Shown here piece by piece: positions 43,870-52,378 of a DNA stretch of 64,000 nucleotides; position 1 is the stretch's first letter, and every line of letters starts with the position of its first letter. A program made the translations under genes and the position numbers. This stretch comes from Zeimonas sp032027205. Lineage in GTDB: Bacteria; Pseudomonadota; Gammaproteobacteria; Burkholderiales; Burkholderiaceae_E. The DNA lies in contig JAVSMN010000001.1 of NCBI GenBank assembly GCA_032027205.1, positions 3,289,418 to 3,353,417 on the forward strand, read 5' to 3'. Below the pieces are notes generated by a model. It was not told the origin of the DNA. It searched no databases and saw only the letters and a program-made list of their open reading frames with translations.

Positions 43870-44952
43870 TTAGCCGTGGCTCTTCTCGAACTCGCGCATG
43901 TACTGCACCAGCGCGCGCACGCCTTCGATCGGCATCGCGTTGTAGATCGACGCGCGCATCCCGCCTACCGAGCGGTGGCCCTTCAACTGCAGCAGCGAGC
44001 GCTCTTTCGCGCCCTTCAGGAAGGGCTCGTCGAGCGCTGCGTCGGGCAGCCGAAACGGAATGTTCATCCGCGAGCGATCGGAGCGATCGACCGGGTTCGT
44101 GTAGAAGGCGGTGGAGTCGAGATAGTCGTAGAGCAGCGCGGCCTTTTCGATGTTGCGCTTTTCGATCGCCGGCACGCCGCCCTGGCGCTTCAGCCACTGG
44201 AAGACGAGTCCGGCGATGTACACCGCCCAGGTGGGCGGCGTGTTCAGCATCGAGTCGGCGTCGGCGTGCACCTTGTAGTCGAGCATCGTCGGGATGCCGG
44301 CGCGCGCGTGGCCGAGCAGGTCCTTGCGCACGATGACGATGGTCAGGCCGGCCGGACCGATGTTCTTCTGCGCGCCGCCGTACATCAGCGCGTGCTTCGC
44401 GACCTCTACCGGGCGCGACAGGAAATTCGACGAGATGTCGGCGACCAGCGGCACTGCGCCGGCGTCGGGCGTGAAGGGGAACTCCACGCCGCCGATCGTC
44501 TCGTTGGCGCAGTAGTGCAGGTACGCCGAGTCGGACGATCGTTTCCAGCTCGCCTGCGGCGGGACGTAGGTGTACTGGCGATCTTCGGCGGATGCGACGA
44601 CGCGCACGTCGCCGAAGCGGCGCGCTTCCTTGATCGCCTTCGTCGACCACTCGCCGGTGTTCACGTACTCGGCGTGGCCGCGTTCGCCGAGCAGGTTCAG
44701 CGGCACCATCGCGAACTGCAGTGTTGCGCCGCCCTGCAGGAACAGCACCGCGTGCGACTCGGGGATGCCCATCAGCTCGCGCAGGTCGCGCTCGGCCTGC
44801 TCGTGGATGCTCATGTACTCCTTGCCGCGATGGCTCATCTCCATCACGGACTGGCCGCTGCCGTGCCAGTCGAGCATTTCGGCGGCGGCTTGCGCGAGCA
44901 CCTCTTCGGGCAGGACGGCAGGGCCGGCGCTGAAGTTGAACACCTGTCGCAT
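43870..44952 (-). CDS. serC: Phosphoserine aminotransferase
   Basis: SerC converts 3-phosphohydroxypyruvate and glutamate to phosphoserine, and also acts in pyridoxal phosphate synthesis. The 360-residue protein starts with the diagnostic VFNFSAGPAVLPEEVL. It has MEMSHRGKEY, the PLP lysine region MYGGAQKNIGPAG, and NTPPTWAVYI. A GGGGA ribosome site precedes the ATG at 44952. In many Betaproteobacteria serC lies near gyrA and pheA; here it is paired with serA. Confidence 0.96.
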   Translation of the reverse strand: MRQVFNFSAGPAVLPEEVLAQAAAEMLDWHGSGQSVMEMSHRGKEYMSIHEQAERDLRELMGIPESHAVLFLQGGATLQFAMVPLNLLGERGHAEYVNTGEWSTKAIKEARRFGDVRVVASAEDRQYTYVPPQASWKRSSDSAYLHYCANETIGGVEFPFTPDAGAVPLVADISSNFLSRPVEVAKHALMYGGAQKNIGPAGLTIVIVRKDLLGHARAGIPTMLDYKVHADADSMLNTPPTWAVYIAGLVFQWLKRQGGVPAIEKRNIEKAALLYDYLDSTAFYTNPVDRSDRSRMNIPFRLPDAALDEPFLKGAKERSLLQLKGHRSVGGMRASIYNAMPIEGVRALVQYMREFEKSHG

Positions 44953-44977
44953 CGTTATCCCCGGTGGCGAAAGGCGG

Positions 44978-44983
44978 ATTCTA
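44978..44983 (-). promoter_or_regulatory. Candidate -10 element for serC-serA
   Basis: TAGAAT on the minus strand, 26 bases before the serC ATG, would give a leader of about 20 bases. It lies in a 60-base divergent gap shared with the kinase gene. No strong -35 box is seen. Confidence 0.35.
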
Positions 44984-45000
44984 GCGCGCCGTTTTCGCGG

Positions 45001-45006
45001 TATCTT
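45001..45006 (+). promoter_or_regulatory. Candidate -10 element giving a leaderless kinase mRNA
   Basis: TATCTT ends seven bases before the ATG at 45013, the normal distance between a -10 box and the transcription start. No Shine-Dalgarno sequence is present upstream of the ATG. This suggests leaderless translation, but the -35 region is weak. Confidence 0.3.
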
Positions 45007-45012
45007 GGCGCG

Positions 45013-46581
45013 ATGACAGCCGAATCCACCCGCCCCGGCGCCGCCGAAGGGGGCGTGCGCATCGACGCGCTGCGCGCGCACCTCGAAGCGACGCTCGGCC
45101 GGCGCGTGACGCTCGTCGAGACGCACATCTCGTGGGTGCTGCTCGACGGCGAGCATGCGTGGAAGATCAAGAAGCCGGTCACGCTGGGCTTCCTCGACTT
45201 CGCGCGTCTCGACACGCGGCGCGAATGCTGCGAGGACGAGTTGCGGCTGAACCGTCGCCTGGCGCCCGAGCTCTACCTGGACGTCGCCGCGATCCGCGGC
45301 AGCCCGCAGTCGCCGCGCTTCGACGGGGAGGGCGCGCCGCTCGAGTACGCGGTGCGCATGCGTCAATTCGCATCGGGCGCGCTCTTCTCCGAGCGGCTCG
45401 CCGCCGGAACGCTCGACGCGGATGCCGTCGAACGCTTCGCTTTGCGGCTGGCGGCGTTCCAGCTCGCAGCGCCGTCGGCCGGCGGGAGCGTCGACTGGGG
45501 CAGCGCCGAACGCGTGCGCGCCGATACCGCGCTCGCGCTCGACGGCATCGCCGCGGCGGCAAGCTCGTCGTCGCCGTGGGTCGCGATGATGCGCGAGCGC
45601 TTCGAGGCGAAGGCGTCGCGGCTCGCGCGCGTATTCGAAGCGCGCAAGCGGCAGGGATGGATTCGCGAAGGCCACGGTGACCTGCACCTGGCCAACGTGG
45701 TCGTGCTCGAATCGCAGGTGACCGCCTTCGACTGCATCGAGTTTGATCCGGGGCTGCGCTGGATCGACGTGCAGAACGACGCGGCGTTCCTTGCGATGGA
45801 CCTGCTCGCGCACGACCGGGCCGATCTCGCGTTCCGCTTCCTCGATGCGTGGCTCGGCGCGCTCGGCGACTACGAGGGACTGTCGGTGCTGCGGTACTAC
45901 CTCGCGTACCGCGCGGTTGTGCGCGAGCTCGTCGCGTCGATCCGCGGCGGGCAGCGCGCGGAGGGGTCCAGCGGCCCGCGCTACGCGGGGCTCGCGTCGC
46001 AACTGCTCGAGTCGCGCCAGCCCCGGCTGCTGATCACGCACGGCGTGTCGGGCTCGGGCAAGAGCTACGCCGCTTGTCGTCTTCTCGAGCGAAGCGGAGC
46101 GATCCGCATCCGCTCCGACCTCGAGCGCAAGCGCCTGCACGGGGTCGACGCGCTTGCGCGCTCGCACTCGGAGCTCGATGCCGGGCTGTACGCCGCCGAC
46201 GCGTCCGCGCGGACGTACGACCGCTTGCACGATCTGGCGGAGACTTCGCTGCAGGCCGGCTGGCCGACGATCGTCGATGCCACCTTCCTGCGCGCGGCCG
46301 ATCGCGAGCGTTTCCGTTCGCTCGCGGCGCGACTCGACGCGCCGTTTGCGATCCTCGCCTGCGACGCTGCCGAGTCCGTGCTGCGCCAGCGCATCGAGGC
46401 TCGACTGGCACGCGGCGCCGATCCCTCCGAGGCCGACGTGCGCGTGCTCGAACGCCAACTCGCGGGCCGCGAGCCGCTGGGCCGCGACGAAAAGCCGAGC
46501 GCGATCGTCGTCGACACGTCGCGCGAGCCGCTCGACGTCGCGGCGATCGCGCGCGCGTGGCGCGCCTCGAGCGGCGGCTGA
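45013..46581 (+). CDS. Bifunctional aminoglycoside-phosphotransferase-like / AAA P-loop kinase (COG2187 + COG0645)
   Basis: The 522-residue protein has an N-terminal APH-like kinase half (about 20-330). Its signatures are TLVETHISWVLL, AWKIKKPVTLGFLDF, ELRLNRRLAPELYL, the catalytic-loop-like EGHGDLHLANVV and FDCIEFDPGLRWIDVQND. The second half (about 345-515) is a P-loop kinase with THGVSGSGKSYAA (Walker A) and RIRSDLERKRL. This fusion is a known family of unknown substrate. A separate paralog of the first half lies at 53328-54464. It is divergent from serC and convergent with groEL2. Cytosolic small-molecule phosphorylation is the likely role. Confidence 0.85.
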   Translation: MTAESTRPGAAEGGVRIDALRAHLEATLGRRVTLVETHISWVLLDGEHAWKIKKPVTLGFLDFARLDTRRECCEDELRLNRRLAPELYLDVAAIRGSPQSPRFDGEGAPLEYAVRMRQFASGALFSERLAAGTLDADAVERFALRLAAFQLAAPSAGGSVDWGSAERVRADTALALDGIAAAASSSSPWVAMMRERFEAKASRLARVFEARKRQGWIREGHGDLHLANVVVLESQVTAFDCIEFDPGLRWIDVQNDAAFLAMDLLAHDRADLAFRFLDAWLGALGDYEGLSVLRYYLAYRAVVRELVASIRGGQRAEGSSGPRYAGLASQLLESRQPRLLITHGVSGSGKSYAACRLLERSGAIRIRSDLERKRLHGVDALARSHSELDAGLYAADASARTYDRLHDLAETSLQAGWPTIVDATFLRAADRERFRSLAARLDAPFAILACDAAESVLRQRIEARLARGADPSEADVRVLERQLAGREPLGRDEKPSAIVVDTSREPLDVAAIARAWRASSGG

Positions 46582-46606
46582 ACGAGGAAGGCGCCCGGCC
46601 GTTTCC

Positions 46607-48226
46607 CTAGTAGGGCGACCCGGCGTCGGGTACCGAGGGCGGCTGCGCCGGCGGGTTGGCGATCATGCAATCGGTGGTCAGCACCAGGCCGGCGATCGAC
46701 GCAGCATTCTGCAGCGCCAGCCGCGCGACTTTCTTCGGGTCGATGACGCCCATCTGAAGCAGGTCGCCCCAGGCGCCGGTGGCCGCGTTGTAGCCGAAGG
46801 CGGGCTCGCTGGTGTCGTCGATCCGGTGCAGGATCACCGACGGCTCCTCAGCGGCGTTCGCGACGATGCAGCGCAGCGGCTCCTCGAGCGCGCGCGCGAC
46901 GATCGCCACGCCGCTGTCCTCGTCGAGCGAGTCCAGGTGCAGCTCGCGCAACGCGCGTCGCGCGCGCAGCAGCGCGACGCCGCCGCCCGGCACGATCCCT
47001 TCCTCCACGGCGGCGCGCGTCGCATGCAAGGCGTCTTCGACGCGCAGCTTGCGTTCCTTCATCTCGGTCTCGGTGGCGGCGCCCAGCTGGATCAGTGCAA
47101 CGCCGCCCGAGAGCTTGGCGATGCGTTCGTCGAGCTGCTTGCGCTCGTACTCTGACGTGACCGCGTCGCGCTCGGTGTGCAGCGCCGCGATGCGCGCACG
47201 CACGGCGGTCTCGTCGCCGCCGCCGCCGATCAGCGTGGTGCTGTCGCGATCGACCTCGACGCGCCGCACCGTGCCGAGGTCGTCGATCGTCGCTTTCGCC
47301 AACGTGCGGCCGAGTTCCTCCGAGATCACCGTCGCGCCGGTGAGCACCGCGATGTCCTGCAGCATCGCCTTGCGCCGGTCGCCGAAGCCGGGCGCCTTCA
47401 CGGCGCAGCTTTTCAGCACGCCGCGCACCGTGTTGATCACCAGCATCGCGAGGGCGTCGGTCTCGATCTCTTCGGCAACGACGAGCAGCGGCTTGCCTGC
47501 CTTGGCGACCGCCTCCAGCAGCGGCAGCAGGTCGACGCTCGACGACAGGCGACGGTCGCACAGCAGCACGCGTGCGTCCTCGAGCACCGCCTTCTGGCGC
47601 TCGGTGTTGTTGATGAAGTAGGCCGACAGGTAGCCGCGGTCGAACTGCATTCCCTCGACGATCTCGAGTTCGCTGGCCAGCCCCGAGCCCTCCTCGACGG
47701 TGATCGCGCCTTCGCGACCGACGGCGTCCATCGCGCGCGCGACCAGCTCGCCGATCGAGCGGTCGTTGTTCGCCGAGATGCTGGCCACGTGCGCGATCTC
47801 CTGCGAGGTCGCGCACGGCTGCGCGAGGCGTTCGAGCTCGCTGACGACGCCCTCGACCGCACGGTCGATGCCGCGCTTCAGGCTCATCGGGTTCATGCCG
47901 GCAGCCACCTGCTTGATCCCCTCGTGGATCATCCGGTGCGCGAGCACTGTTGCGGTGGTCGTGCCGTCGCCGGCCATCTCGCTGGTGCGCGCCGCCACCT
48001 CGCGCAACAGTTGCGCCCCCATGTTCTCGAAGCGATCCTCGAGCTCGAAGGCGCGGGCGACGACGACCCCCGAGTTGACGATCTGCGGCCCGCCGTACTC
48101 GCGGTCGAGGATCACCGTGCGGCCGCGCGGGCCGAGCGTGACGCGCACCGCCTCGGCGAGCGCGTCGACGCCGCGGCGGATCTTCTCGCGCGCCTGTTCG
48201 CCGTAGAGAACGCGTTTGCCTGCCAT
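46607..48226 (-). CDS. groEL: Second chaperonin GroEL, solitary (no groES) and without GGM tail
   Basis: The 539-residue protein is a full-length 60-kDa chaperonin. It has EAVRVTLGPRGRTVILD, the ATP loop GDGTTTAT (residues 86-93), GMNPMSLKRGID, KAPGFGDRRKAML and the ATPase aspartate region EEGIVPGGGVAL. The apical helices that bind GroES and substrates are conserved. The C-terminus lacks the GGM repeats and ends in a Pro-rich NPPAQPPSVPDAGSPY. No groES is adjacent, so this is probably an accessory copy using GroES from elsewhere. AGGAGG precedes the ATG at 48226. It is the last gene of the archease-rtcB-capA run, 31 bases after capA. Confidence 0.93.
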   Translation of the reverse strand: MAGKRVLYGEQAREKIRRGVDALAEAVRVTLGPRGRTVILDREYGGPQIVNSGVVVARAFELEDRFENMGAQLLREVAARTSEMAGDGTTTATVLAHRMIHEGIKQVAAGMNPMSLKRGIDRAVEGVVSELERLAQPCATSQEIAHVASISANNDRSIGELVARAMDAVGREGAITVEEGSGLASELEIVEGMQFDRGYLSAYFINNTERQKAVLEDARVLLCDRRLSSSVDLLPLLEAVAKAGKPLLVVAEEIETDALAMLVINTVRGVLKSCAVKAPGFGDRRKAMLQDIAVLTGATVISEELGRTLAKATIDDLGTVRRVEVDRDSTTLIGGGGDETAVRARIAALHTERDAVTSEYERKQLDERIAKLSGGVALIQLGAATETEMKERKLRVEDALHATRAAVEEGIVPGGGVALLRARRALRELHLDSLDEDSGVAIVARALEEPLRCIVANAAEEPSVILHRIDDTSEPAFGYNAATGAWGDLLQMGVIDPKKVARLALQNAASIAGLVLTTDCMIANPPAQPPSVPDAGSPY

Positions 48227-48257
48227 CCGGGCGACCTCCTGCATTTCGGGAAAGCGT

Positions 48258-49385
48258 TCACGCTAGCGCCCACCAGAGCAGCGTTCCCTGATCGTGCGCA
48301 AATCGGGCGAAGGTCGCGTCCCCGGGACGGGCGACGAAGGCGGTGAGCCAGGCGAGGGCGGCATCGTCGAGCGTGCCGAGGCGGAAGCGGCGCAGCTGCC
48401 GCGGGACGACGCGCAGCTGCACGCAGCATCGGGTTGCGACGTCGAAGTCGGCCACGTACAGGCAGCCGACGTCGCTGCGCAGCTCGCCGTGGGCGCCGAT
48501 TCCCTCGTAGTCGTTGACGAGGTCGCCGCAGCCGTGCAGGACGAGCTTTCCGCCGTGGACCTCCACCGGCAGCGGATGGTGCGACGAGTGCCCGTGGATC
48601 GCGTCGACCGCGCCCGAATCGAGCAGGCGGCGCGCGAACGCGCGCTGTTGCTGCGGCACCTGGCGAACCCAGTTCGCGCCCCAGTGGATCGAGAGCACGA
48701 CGAAGTCCCCGGGACGCCGCTGCGTGGCGATGCGCTCGGCGAGCCGATCGCCCGTTCTCGCGCTGCAGTCGCGCAGCCACGCGACGCCGGCGCGCGACCC
48801 GCGCGCGGCCTGCGCCTCGACAACCCCGCTGTCGGCGGTGGCGCAGGCAAAGACGAGGGTGCGGCCCGTGGGGAACGCGAGCGTCGCCGGCGCGATCGCC
48901 TCGGCCTTGTCGAGGCCGGCGCCCGCGGTGCGCACCGCGGCGTGTGCGAGGGTGCCCAGCGTCTGGGCGAGGCCTTCCACGCCCCAATCGAGCACGTGGT
49001 TGTTGGCGAGCACGCAGCAGTCCGGCCTGAGCGCCAGCAGACAGTCGATGTTGGCCGGGTGCATCCGATAGTGGATCGACTTGCCGGGCCACGGCCGGTC
49101 GGCCTCGGTGATCGCCGTCTCGAGATTGACGATGCGCAGGTCCGGTGCGAGACGATCGAGCGCCTCGAGCGCGTCGCCCCAGACGTACTCCGGCGGCAAC
49201 GGCGCCGGTATCGGACCGTTGACCCGCTCGGCCAGGCGAAGATATTCGCGGGCGTCGCGCACCCAGGGCTCGTGCAGAGCGGGGTCCGAAGGATGCGCCA
49301 GCGCCTGGTCGATGCCGCGGCCGAGCATGACGTCGCCGGCGAGCAGCAGGCGCCATCGGCTTTGGTCGTGCGCCGTGACGCTCAC
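48258..49385 (-). CDS. CapA-family (PGA_cap) metallophosphatase-like protein
   Basis: The 375-residue product matches the CapA/PGA_cap family, which has a calcineurin-like metallophosphatase fold: LLLAGDVMLGRGID, RIVNLETAI, CCVLANNHVLDWG, VVLSIHWGANW and IHGHSSHHPLPVEVHGGKLVLHGCGD. No signal peptide is visible, unlike many CapA proteins of capsule systems, so it may act in the cytosol. The GTG start overlaps the rtcB stop as GTGA, tying it to RNA ligation. This family also includes hydrolases in other contexts; the substrate is unknown. Confidence 0.85.
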   Translation of the reverse strand: MSVTAHDQSRWRLLLAGDVMLGRGIDQALAHPSDPALHEPWVRDAREYLRLAERVNGPIPAPLPPEYVWGDALEALDRLAPDLRIVNLETAITEADRPWPGKSIHYRMHPANIDCLLALRPDCCVLANNHVLDWGVEGLAQTLGTLAHAAVRTAGAGLDKAEAIAPATLAFPTGRTLVFACATADSGVVEAQAARGSRAGVAWLRDCSARTGDRLAERIATQRRPGDFVVLSIHWGANWVRQVPQQQRAFARRLLDSGAVDAIHGHSSHHPLPVEVHGGKLVLHGCGDLVNDYEGIGAHGELRSDVGCLYVADFDVATRCCVQLRVVPRQLRRFRLGTLDDAALAWLTAFVARPGDATFARFAHDQGTLLWWALA

Positions 49386-50812
49386 CCCTTGATGCACACG
49401 AGCGGCTCGAGCCAGGCGATCTTGCGCGCGAGCCCGGCGGCTTCGGCGGCGTCGACCACCGCTCGCACGTCCTTGTACGCGCCGGGGGCCTCCTCGGCGA
49501 CGCCGCGCGACGAGGGGCTGCGCACGAGGATGCCGCGCGCAGCGAGTTCGTCGATCACCTGCCGGCCCCGCCAGCGCTTGGCTGCCTGGTTGCGGCTCAT
49601 CGCGCGTCCGGCGCCGTGGCAGGCCGACGAGAACGCGCGCTCGTCGGCGCCCGAGGCACCGGTGAGTACCCAGGAGCCGGCGCCCATCGAGCCGCCGATC
49701 AGCACCGGTTGGCCGTGAGCGCGCAGCGCTTCGGGCAGTTCCGGATGGCCGGGCCCAAGGGCCCGCGTCGCGCCCTTGCGGTGAACGTACAGGGGGCGCC
49801 GCACGCCGTCGACCCTGTGCCACTCCTGCTTGCAGGTGTTGTGCGAGACGTCGTAGAGCAGCGGCAGGCGGGCGGCCGGCAGGAGTTCCGCGAAGGCCTC
49901 GCGCACCAGATGGGTGAGGATCTGCCGATTGGCCAGCGCGCAGTTGATCGCCGCGCGCATCGCGCCAAGGTAGGCGCGGCCCAGCGCCGAGTCGAGCGGT
50001 GCGCAGGCGAGTTCGCGGTCGGGCAGCGCGAGGCCGAAGCTCGGTGCGGCGATCGCCATTTCGCGCAGGAACTCGCTGCCGATCTGGTGGCCGAGCCCGC
50101 GCGAGCCGCAGTGGATCATCACGACCACGTCGTCCTCGAGCAGGCCCCAGTCGCGCGCGACTGCTTCGTCGTGCACCTGCGCAACGCGTTGCACCTCGAG
50201 ATAATGGTTGCCGCTGCCCAGCGTGCCCATCTCCTCGCGCTGGCGCTGCCGAGCTTTCGTCGACACCTTCGCCGGGTCCGCGTGCGCCATCCGACCGCGC
50301 TCCTCGATGCGTTCGAGGTCGCCGGGCTCGCCCCATCCCTGCTCGAGCGCCCATTGCGCGCCCCCGGCGAGCATCTCGTCCATCTCCTTCGGCGAAAGCG
50401 AGATCGCGCCGACGCTGCCCAGGCCCGCCGGAATCCGTTCGAACAGCAGGTCGGCCAGCGGCTTCTGCACGGCGATCACGTCTTCGCGGCGAAGTCCGGT
50501 ATGCAGGCAGCGCACGCCGCAGGAGATATCGAAGCCGACGCCGCCGGCGGAAACGACGCCGCCCTGCGCCGGATCGAAGGCGGCCACGCCTCCAATCGGG
50601 AAGCCGTATCCCCAGTGCGCATCGGGCATCGCGTACGACGCCTGCACGATGCCCGGCAAGGCGGCGACGTTCGCCGCCTGCTCGAGCACCTTGTCGTCCA
50701 TCGCGCGCAGCAGTCCTTCGCTGGCGAAGAAGACGACCGGAACGCGCATCGCGCCGTGGGGCGGCGCTTCCCATTCGCACTCGCCGCGTCGCTGCAGCTT
50801 TCCGATGTCCAT
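49382..50812 (-). CDS. rtcB: RNA-splicing ligase RtcB
   Basis: RtcB joins RNA 2',3'-cyclic phosphate or 3'-phosphate ends to 5'-OH ends using GTP and manganese. The 476-residue protein has DAHWGYGFPIGGVAAFD, GGVGFDISCGVR with the metal-binding Cys at residue 98, and GSGNHYLEV. It also has MIHCGSRGLGHQ, YDVSHNTCK and ACHGAGRAMSR with the guanylylated histidine. The Met start at 50812 lies 31 bases after archease. Neither rtcA nor a sigma-54 regulator RtcR is adjacent, unlike E. coli. Probable roles are repair of nuclease-cut tRNA or rRNA. Confidence 0.95.
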   Translation of the reverse strand: MDIGKLQRRGECEWEAPPHGAMRVPVVFFASEGLLRAMDDKVLEQAANVAALPGIVQASYAMPDAHWGYGFPIGGVAAFDPAQGGVVSAGGVGFDISCGVRCLHTGLRREDVIAVQKPLADLLFERIPAGLGSVGAISLSPKEMDEMLAGGAQWALEQGWGEPGDLERIEERGRMAHADPAKVSTKARQRQREEMGTLGSGNHYLEVQRVAQVHDEAVARDWGLLEDDVVVMIHCGSRGLGHQIGSEFLREMAIAAPSFGLALPDRELACAPLDSALGRAYLGAMRAAINCALANRQILTHLVREAFAELLPAARLPLLYDVSHNTCKQEWHRVDGVRRPLYVHRKGATRALGPGHPELPEALRAHGQPVLIGGSMGAGSWVLTGASGADERAFSSACHGAGRAMSRNQAAKRWRGRQVIDELAARGILVRSPSSRGVAEEAPGAYKDVRAVVDAAEAAGLARKIAWLEPLVCIKG

Positions 50813-50843
50813 GCTCGCGGAATCTCCCAGTCTTCGTCCTTTC

Positions 50844-51263
50844 TCAGACGTCGACGACGGTCTGCGCAAGCCACTCGCCGCCGGGCAGGCGCGCGACGCG
50901 CAGCGTCGTGTAGGTGGCGCCTTTGATTTCGACCACCGGGCGGTGCCGCGCGGGCGACGTCGGTTCGCCCCAGGCTCGTGCCTGCAGCCGCGTGCCGTCG
51001 ATCCGCACCTCGAAGCGACCGAACAGCATGCGGCGCACGGCCATCTCGTAGACGAGCGCGTTCAGCCACTCGGCGAACAGCAACTCGGCGTCCGGGGCCT
51101 CGCAGGCGAGGTCGATCGGCTGCTCGCAGCGTACGCCTGCGGGATCGGTGACGACCGCGGTGAGCGCGAGCGCCGCCTGCTCGAAGGCGCCCGGGATCGT
51201 CGCAGCGATGCCGCGAATGCCGACGTCGGCCTCGTGCTCGTAGTGCTCCCAGCGATCGACCAT
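50844..51263 (-). CDS. Archease, RtcB cofactor
   Basis: Archease speeds guanylylation and turnover of RtcB. The 139-residue protein has the family pattern HYEHEADVGIRGIAATIPGAF (shown here only as its core HEADVGI), with the metal-binding Asp near residue 13. LLFAEWLNALVYEM and the C-terminal VEIKGATYTTLRV complete it. AAGGAAGG precedes the ATG. As the first gene of the run it would be translated before rtcB. Fusion or adjacency to rtcB is well known, so the assignment is secure. Confidence 0.92.
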   Translation of the reverse strand: MVDRWEHYEHEADVGIRGIAATIPGAFEQAALALTAVVTDPAGVRCEQPIDLACEAPDAELLFAEWLNALVYEMAVRRMLFGRFEVRIDGTRLQARAWGEPTSPARHRPVVEIKGATYTTLRVARLPGGEWLAQTVVDV

Positions 51264-51290
51264 CGCCCGTTCCTTCCTTCCGGGATCGAT

Positions 51291-51320
51291 CGTATAGCGT
51301 CGGCGACGAGTCGAGAACAA
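51291..51320 (-). promoter_or_regulatory. Candidate promoter for archease-rtcB-capA-groEL2
   Basis: On the minus strand TTGTTC (51320-51315) and TATACG (51296-51291) are separated by 18 bases. A start near 51284 leaves a leader of about 20 bases that includes the AAGGAAGG ribosome site. The pair resembles sigma-70; no sigma-54 signature (TGGCAC-N5-TTGC) was seen. Confidence 0.45.
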
Positions 51321-51376
51321 ACCGCGGCGCCAGGCTGCGACTTGGCGCGCGGCGCCGACCGCGGCACGATGGCGAC

Positions 51377-52378
51377 ATGAACGCCAACGATACGACGCAA
51401 GCGGCCGGCGCACGCTTCGACGTCTGCAACGGCGACGCCGACGGGCTGTGCGCGCTCGTGCAGTGGCGCCTGCACGAACCGGCGCCTTCGACGCTCGTCA
51501 CCGGGCTGAAGCGCGAGATCGCGTTGCTCGAGCGGGTCGATGCCGGCAACGGCGACGAGGTGCTCGTGCTCGACCTTTCGATGCAGCGCAATCACCAGGC
51601 GCTGCTTCGCCTGCTCGAGCGCGGCGCCCGGGTGCGCTATTTCGACCACCACGCCGTGTCCGACATCCCGCGGCATCCGCGCCTCGATGCGCACATCGAC
51701 ATGTCCGCCGGGGTGTGCACCAGCGGGATCGTCGATCGCCACCTCGGCGGGGTGTTTCGGGCCTGGGCGGCGGTTGGCGCCTATGGCGACAACCTGCAGG
51801 CGCTCGGCGAGCGGTTGGCCGGCGAGGCCGGCATCGACGCGGCGGGTTGCGAGCGGCTGCGCCTCCTCGGCGAGGCGATCAACTACAACGCCTACGGCGA
51901 GCACGAGTCGGACGTACGCATCGCGCCGGCCGCCCTCTACCCGCTGCTCGTTCGCCATCGCGAACCGCTGGCCTTCTTCGACGAGGAACCGATCGCTGCG
52001 GAGCTGGTGGCGTTGCGCGCTACCGACCTGGCGTGTGCGCTCGATGTTCCCGCGTACTGGAGTGGCACCACCGGCAGCATCCACGTGCTGCCCGACGCCG
52101 CCTGGAGCCGGCGCGTGATCGGCAGCGCGGCCAACGCCTGGGCCGTCGCTGCGCCGTCGCGCGCGCACGCGGTGCTGCGCCGTCGCGCGGACGGCTCGCT
52201 CGTTGCGAGCGTACGAGCGCCGCTCGATTCCCCTTCGGGCGCCGGCGACCTGTGCGCGCGCTTCGGCGGAAGCGGCCGCGAGGGGGCGGGAGGCATCGAC
52301 CGGCTCCCGGTCGAAGACCTCGACCGCTTCGTGCATGCCTTTGCCCGGATGGACTGGGGCAGGGGAGATGCGTCGTGA
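51377..52378 (+). CDS. DHH-family phosphoesterase
   Basis: The 333-residue protein has the DHH fold: VCNGDADGLCAL (first metal-binding aspartates), VLVLDLSMQRN, YFDHHAV (the DHH motif) and GAYGDNLQAL. A C-terminal DHHA1-like end, FGGSGREGAGGIDRL, follows. Relatives cleave short oligonucleotides, cyclic dinucleotides or phosphate esters. The gene overlaps the PRPP synthetase start (TGATG), so the products are made together. It is divergent from archease by 113 bases. Substrate unknown; nucleotide or ribose-phosphate turnover is a reasonable inference. Confidence 0.85.
   Translation: MNANDTTQAAGARFDVCNGDADGLCALVQWRLHEPAPSTLVTGLKREIALLERVDAGNGDEVLVLDLSMQRNHQALLRLLERGARVRYFDHHAVSDIPRHPRLDAHIDMSAGVCTSGIVDRHLGGVFRAWAAVGAYGDNLQALGERLAGEAGIDAAGCERLRLLGEAINYNAYGEHESDVRIAPAALYPLLVRHREPLAFFDEEPIAAELVALRATDLACALDVPAYWSGTTGSIHVLPDAAWSRRVIGSAANAWAVAAPSRAHAVLRRRADGSLVASVRAPLDSPSGAGDLCARFGGSGREGAGGIDRLPVEDLDRFVHAFARMDWGRGDAS

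Noticed and set aside
43876..45012. Upstream extension of the fused kinase frame, making a 901-residue product
   Set aside because: The extra 379 residues are antisense to serC and have no family features; the kinase homology begins just after the ATG at 45013.
48258..50780. Longer minus-strand frame joining CapA to sequence opposite rtcB codons (840 codons)
   Set aside because: The extra N-terminal part is a shifted reading of rtcB; CapA homology starts at the GTG overlapping the rtcB stop.
51264..51376. Sigma-54 promoter and RtcR control of rtcB
   Set aside because: No TGGCAC-N5-TTGC element is visible in the divergent gap and no RtcR-like gene lies nearby.
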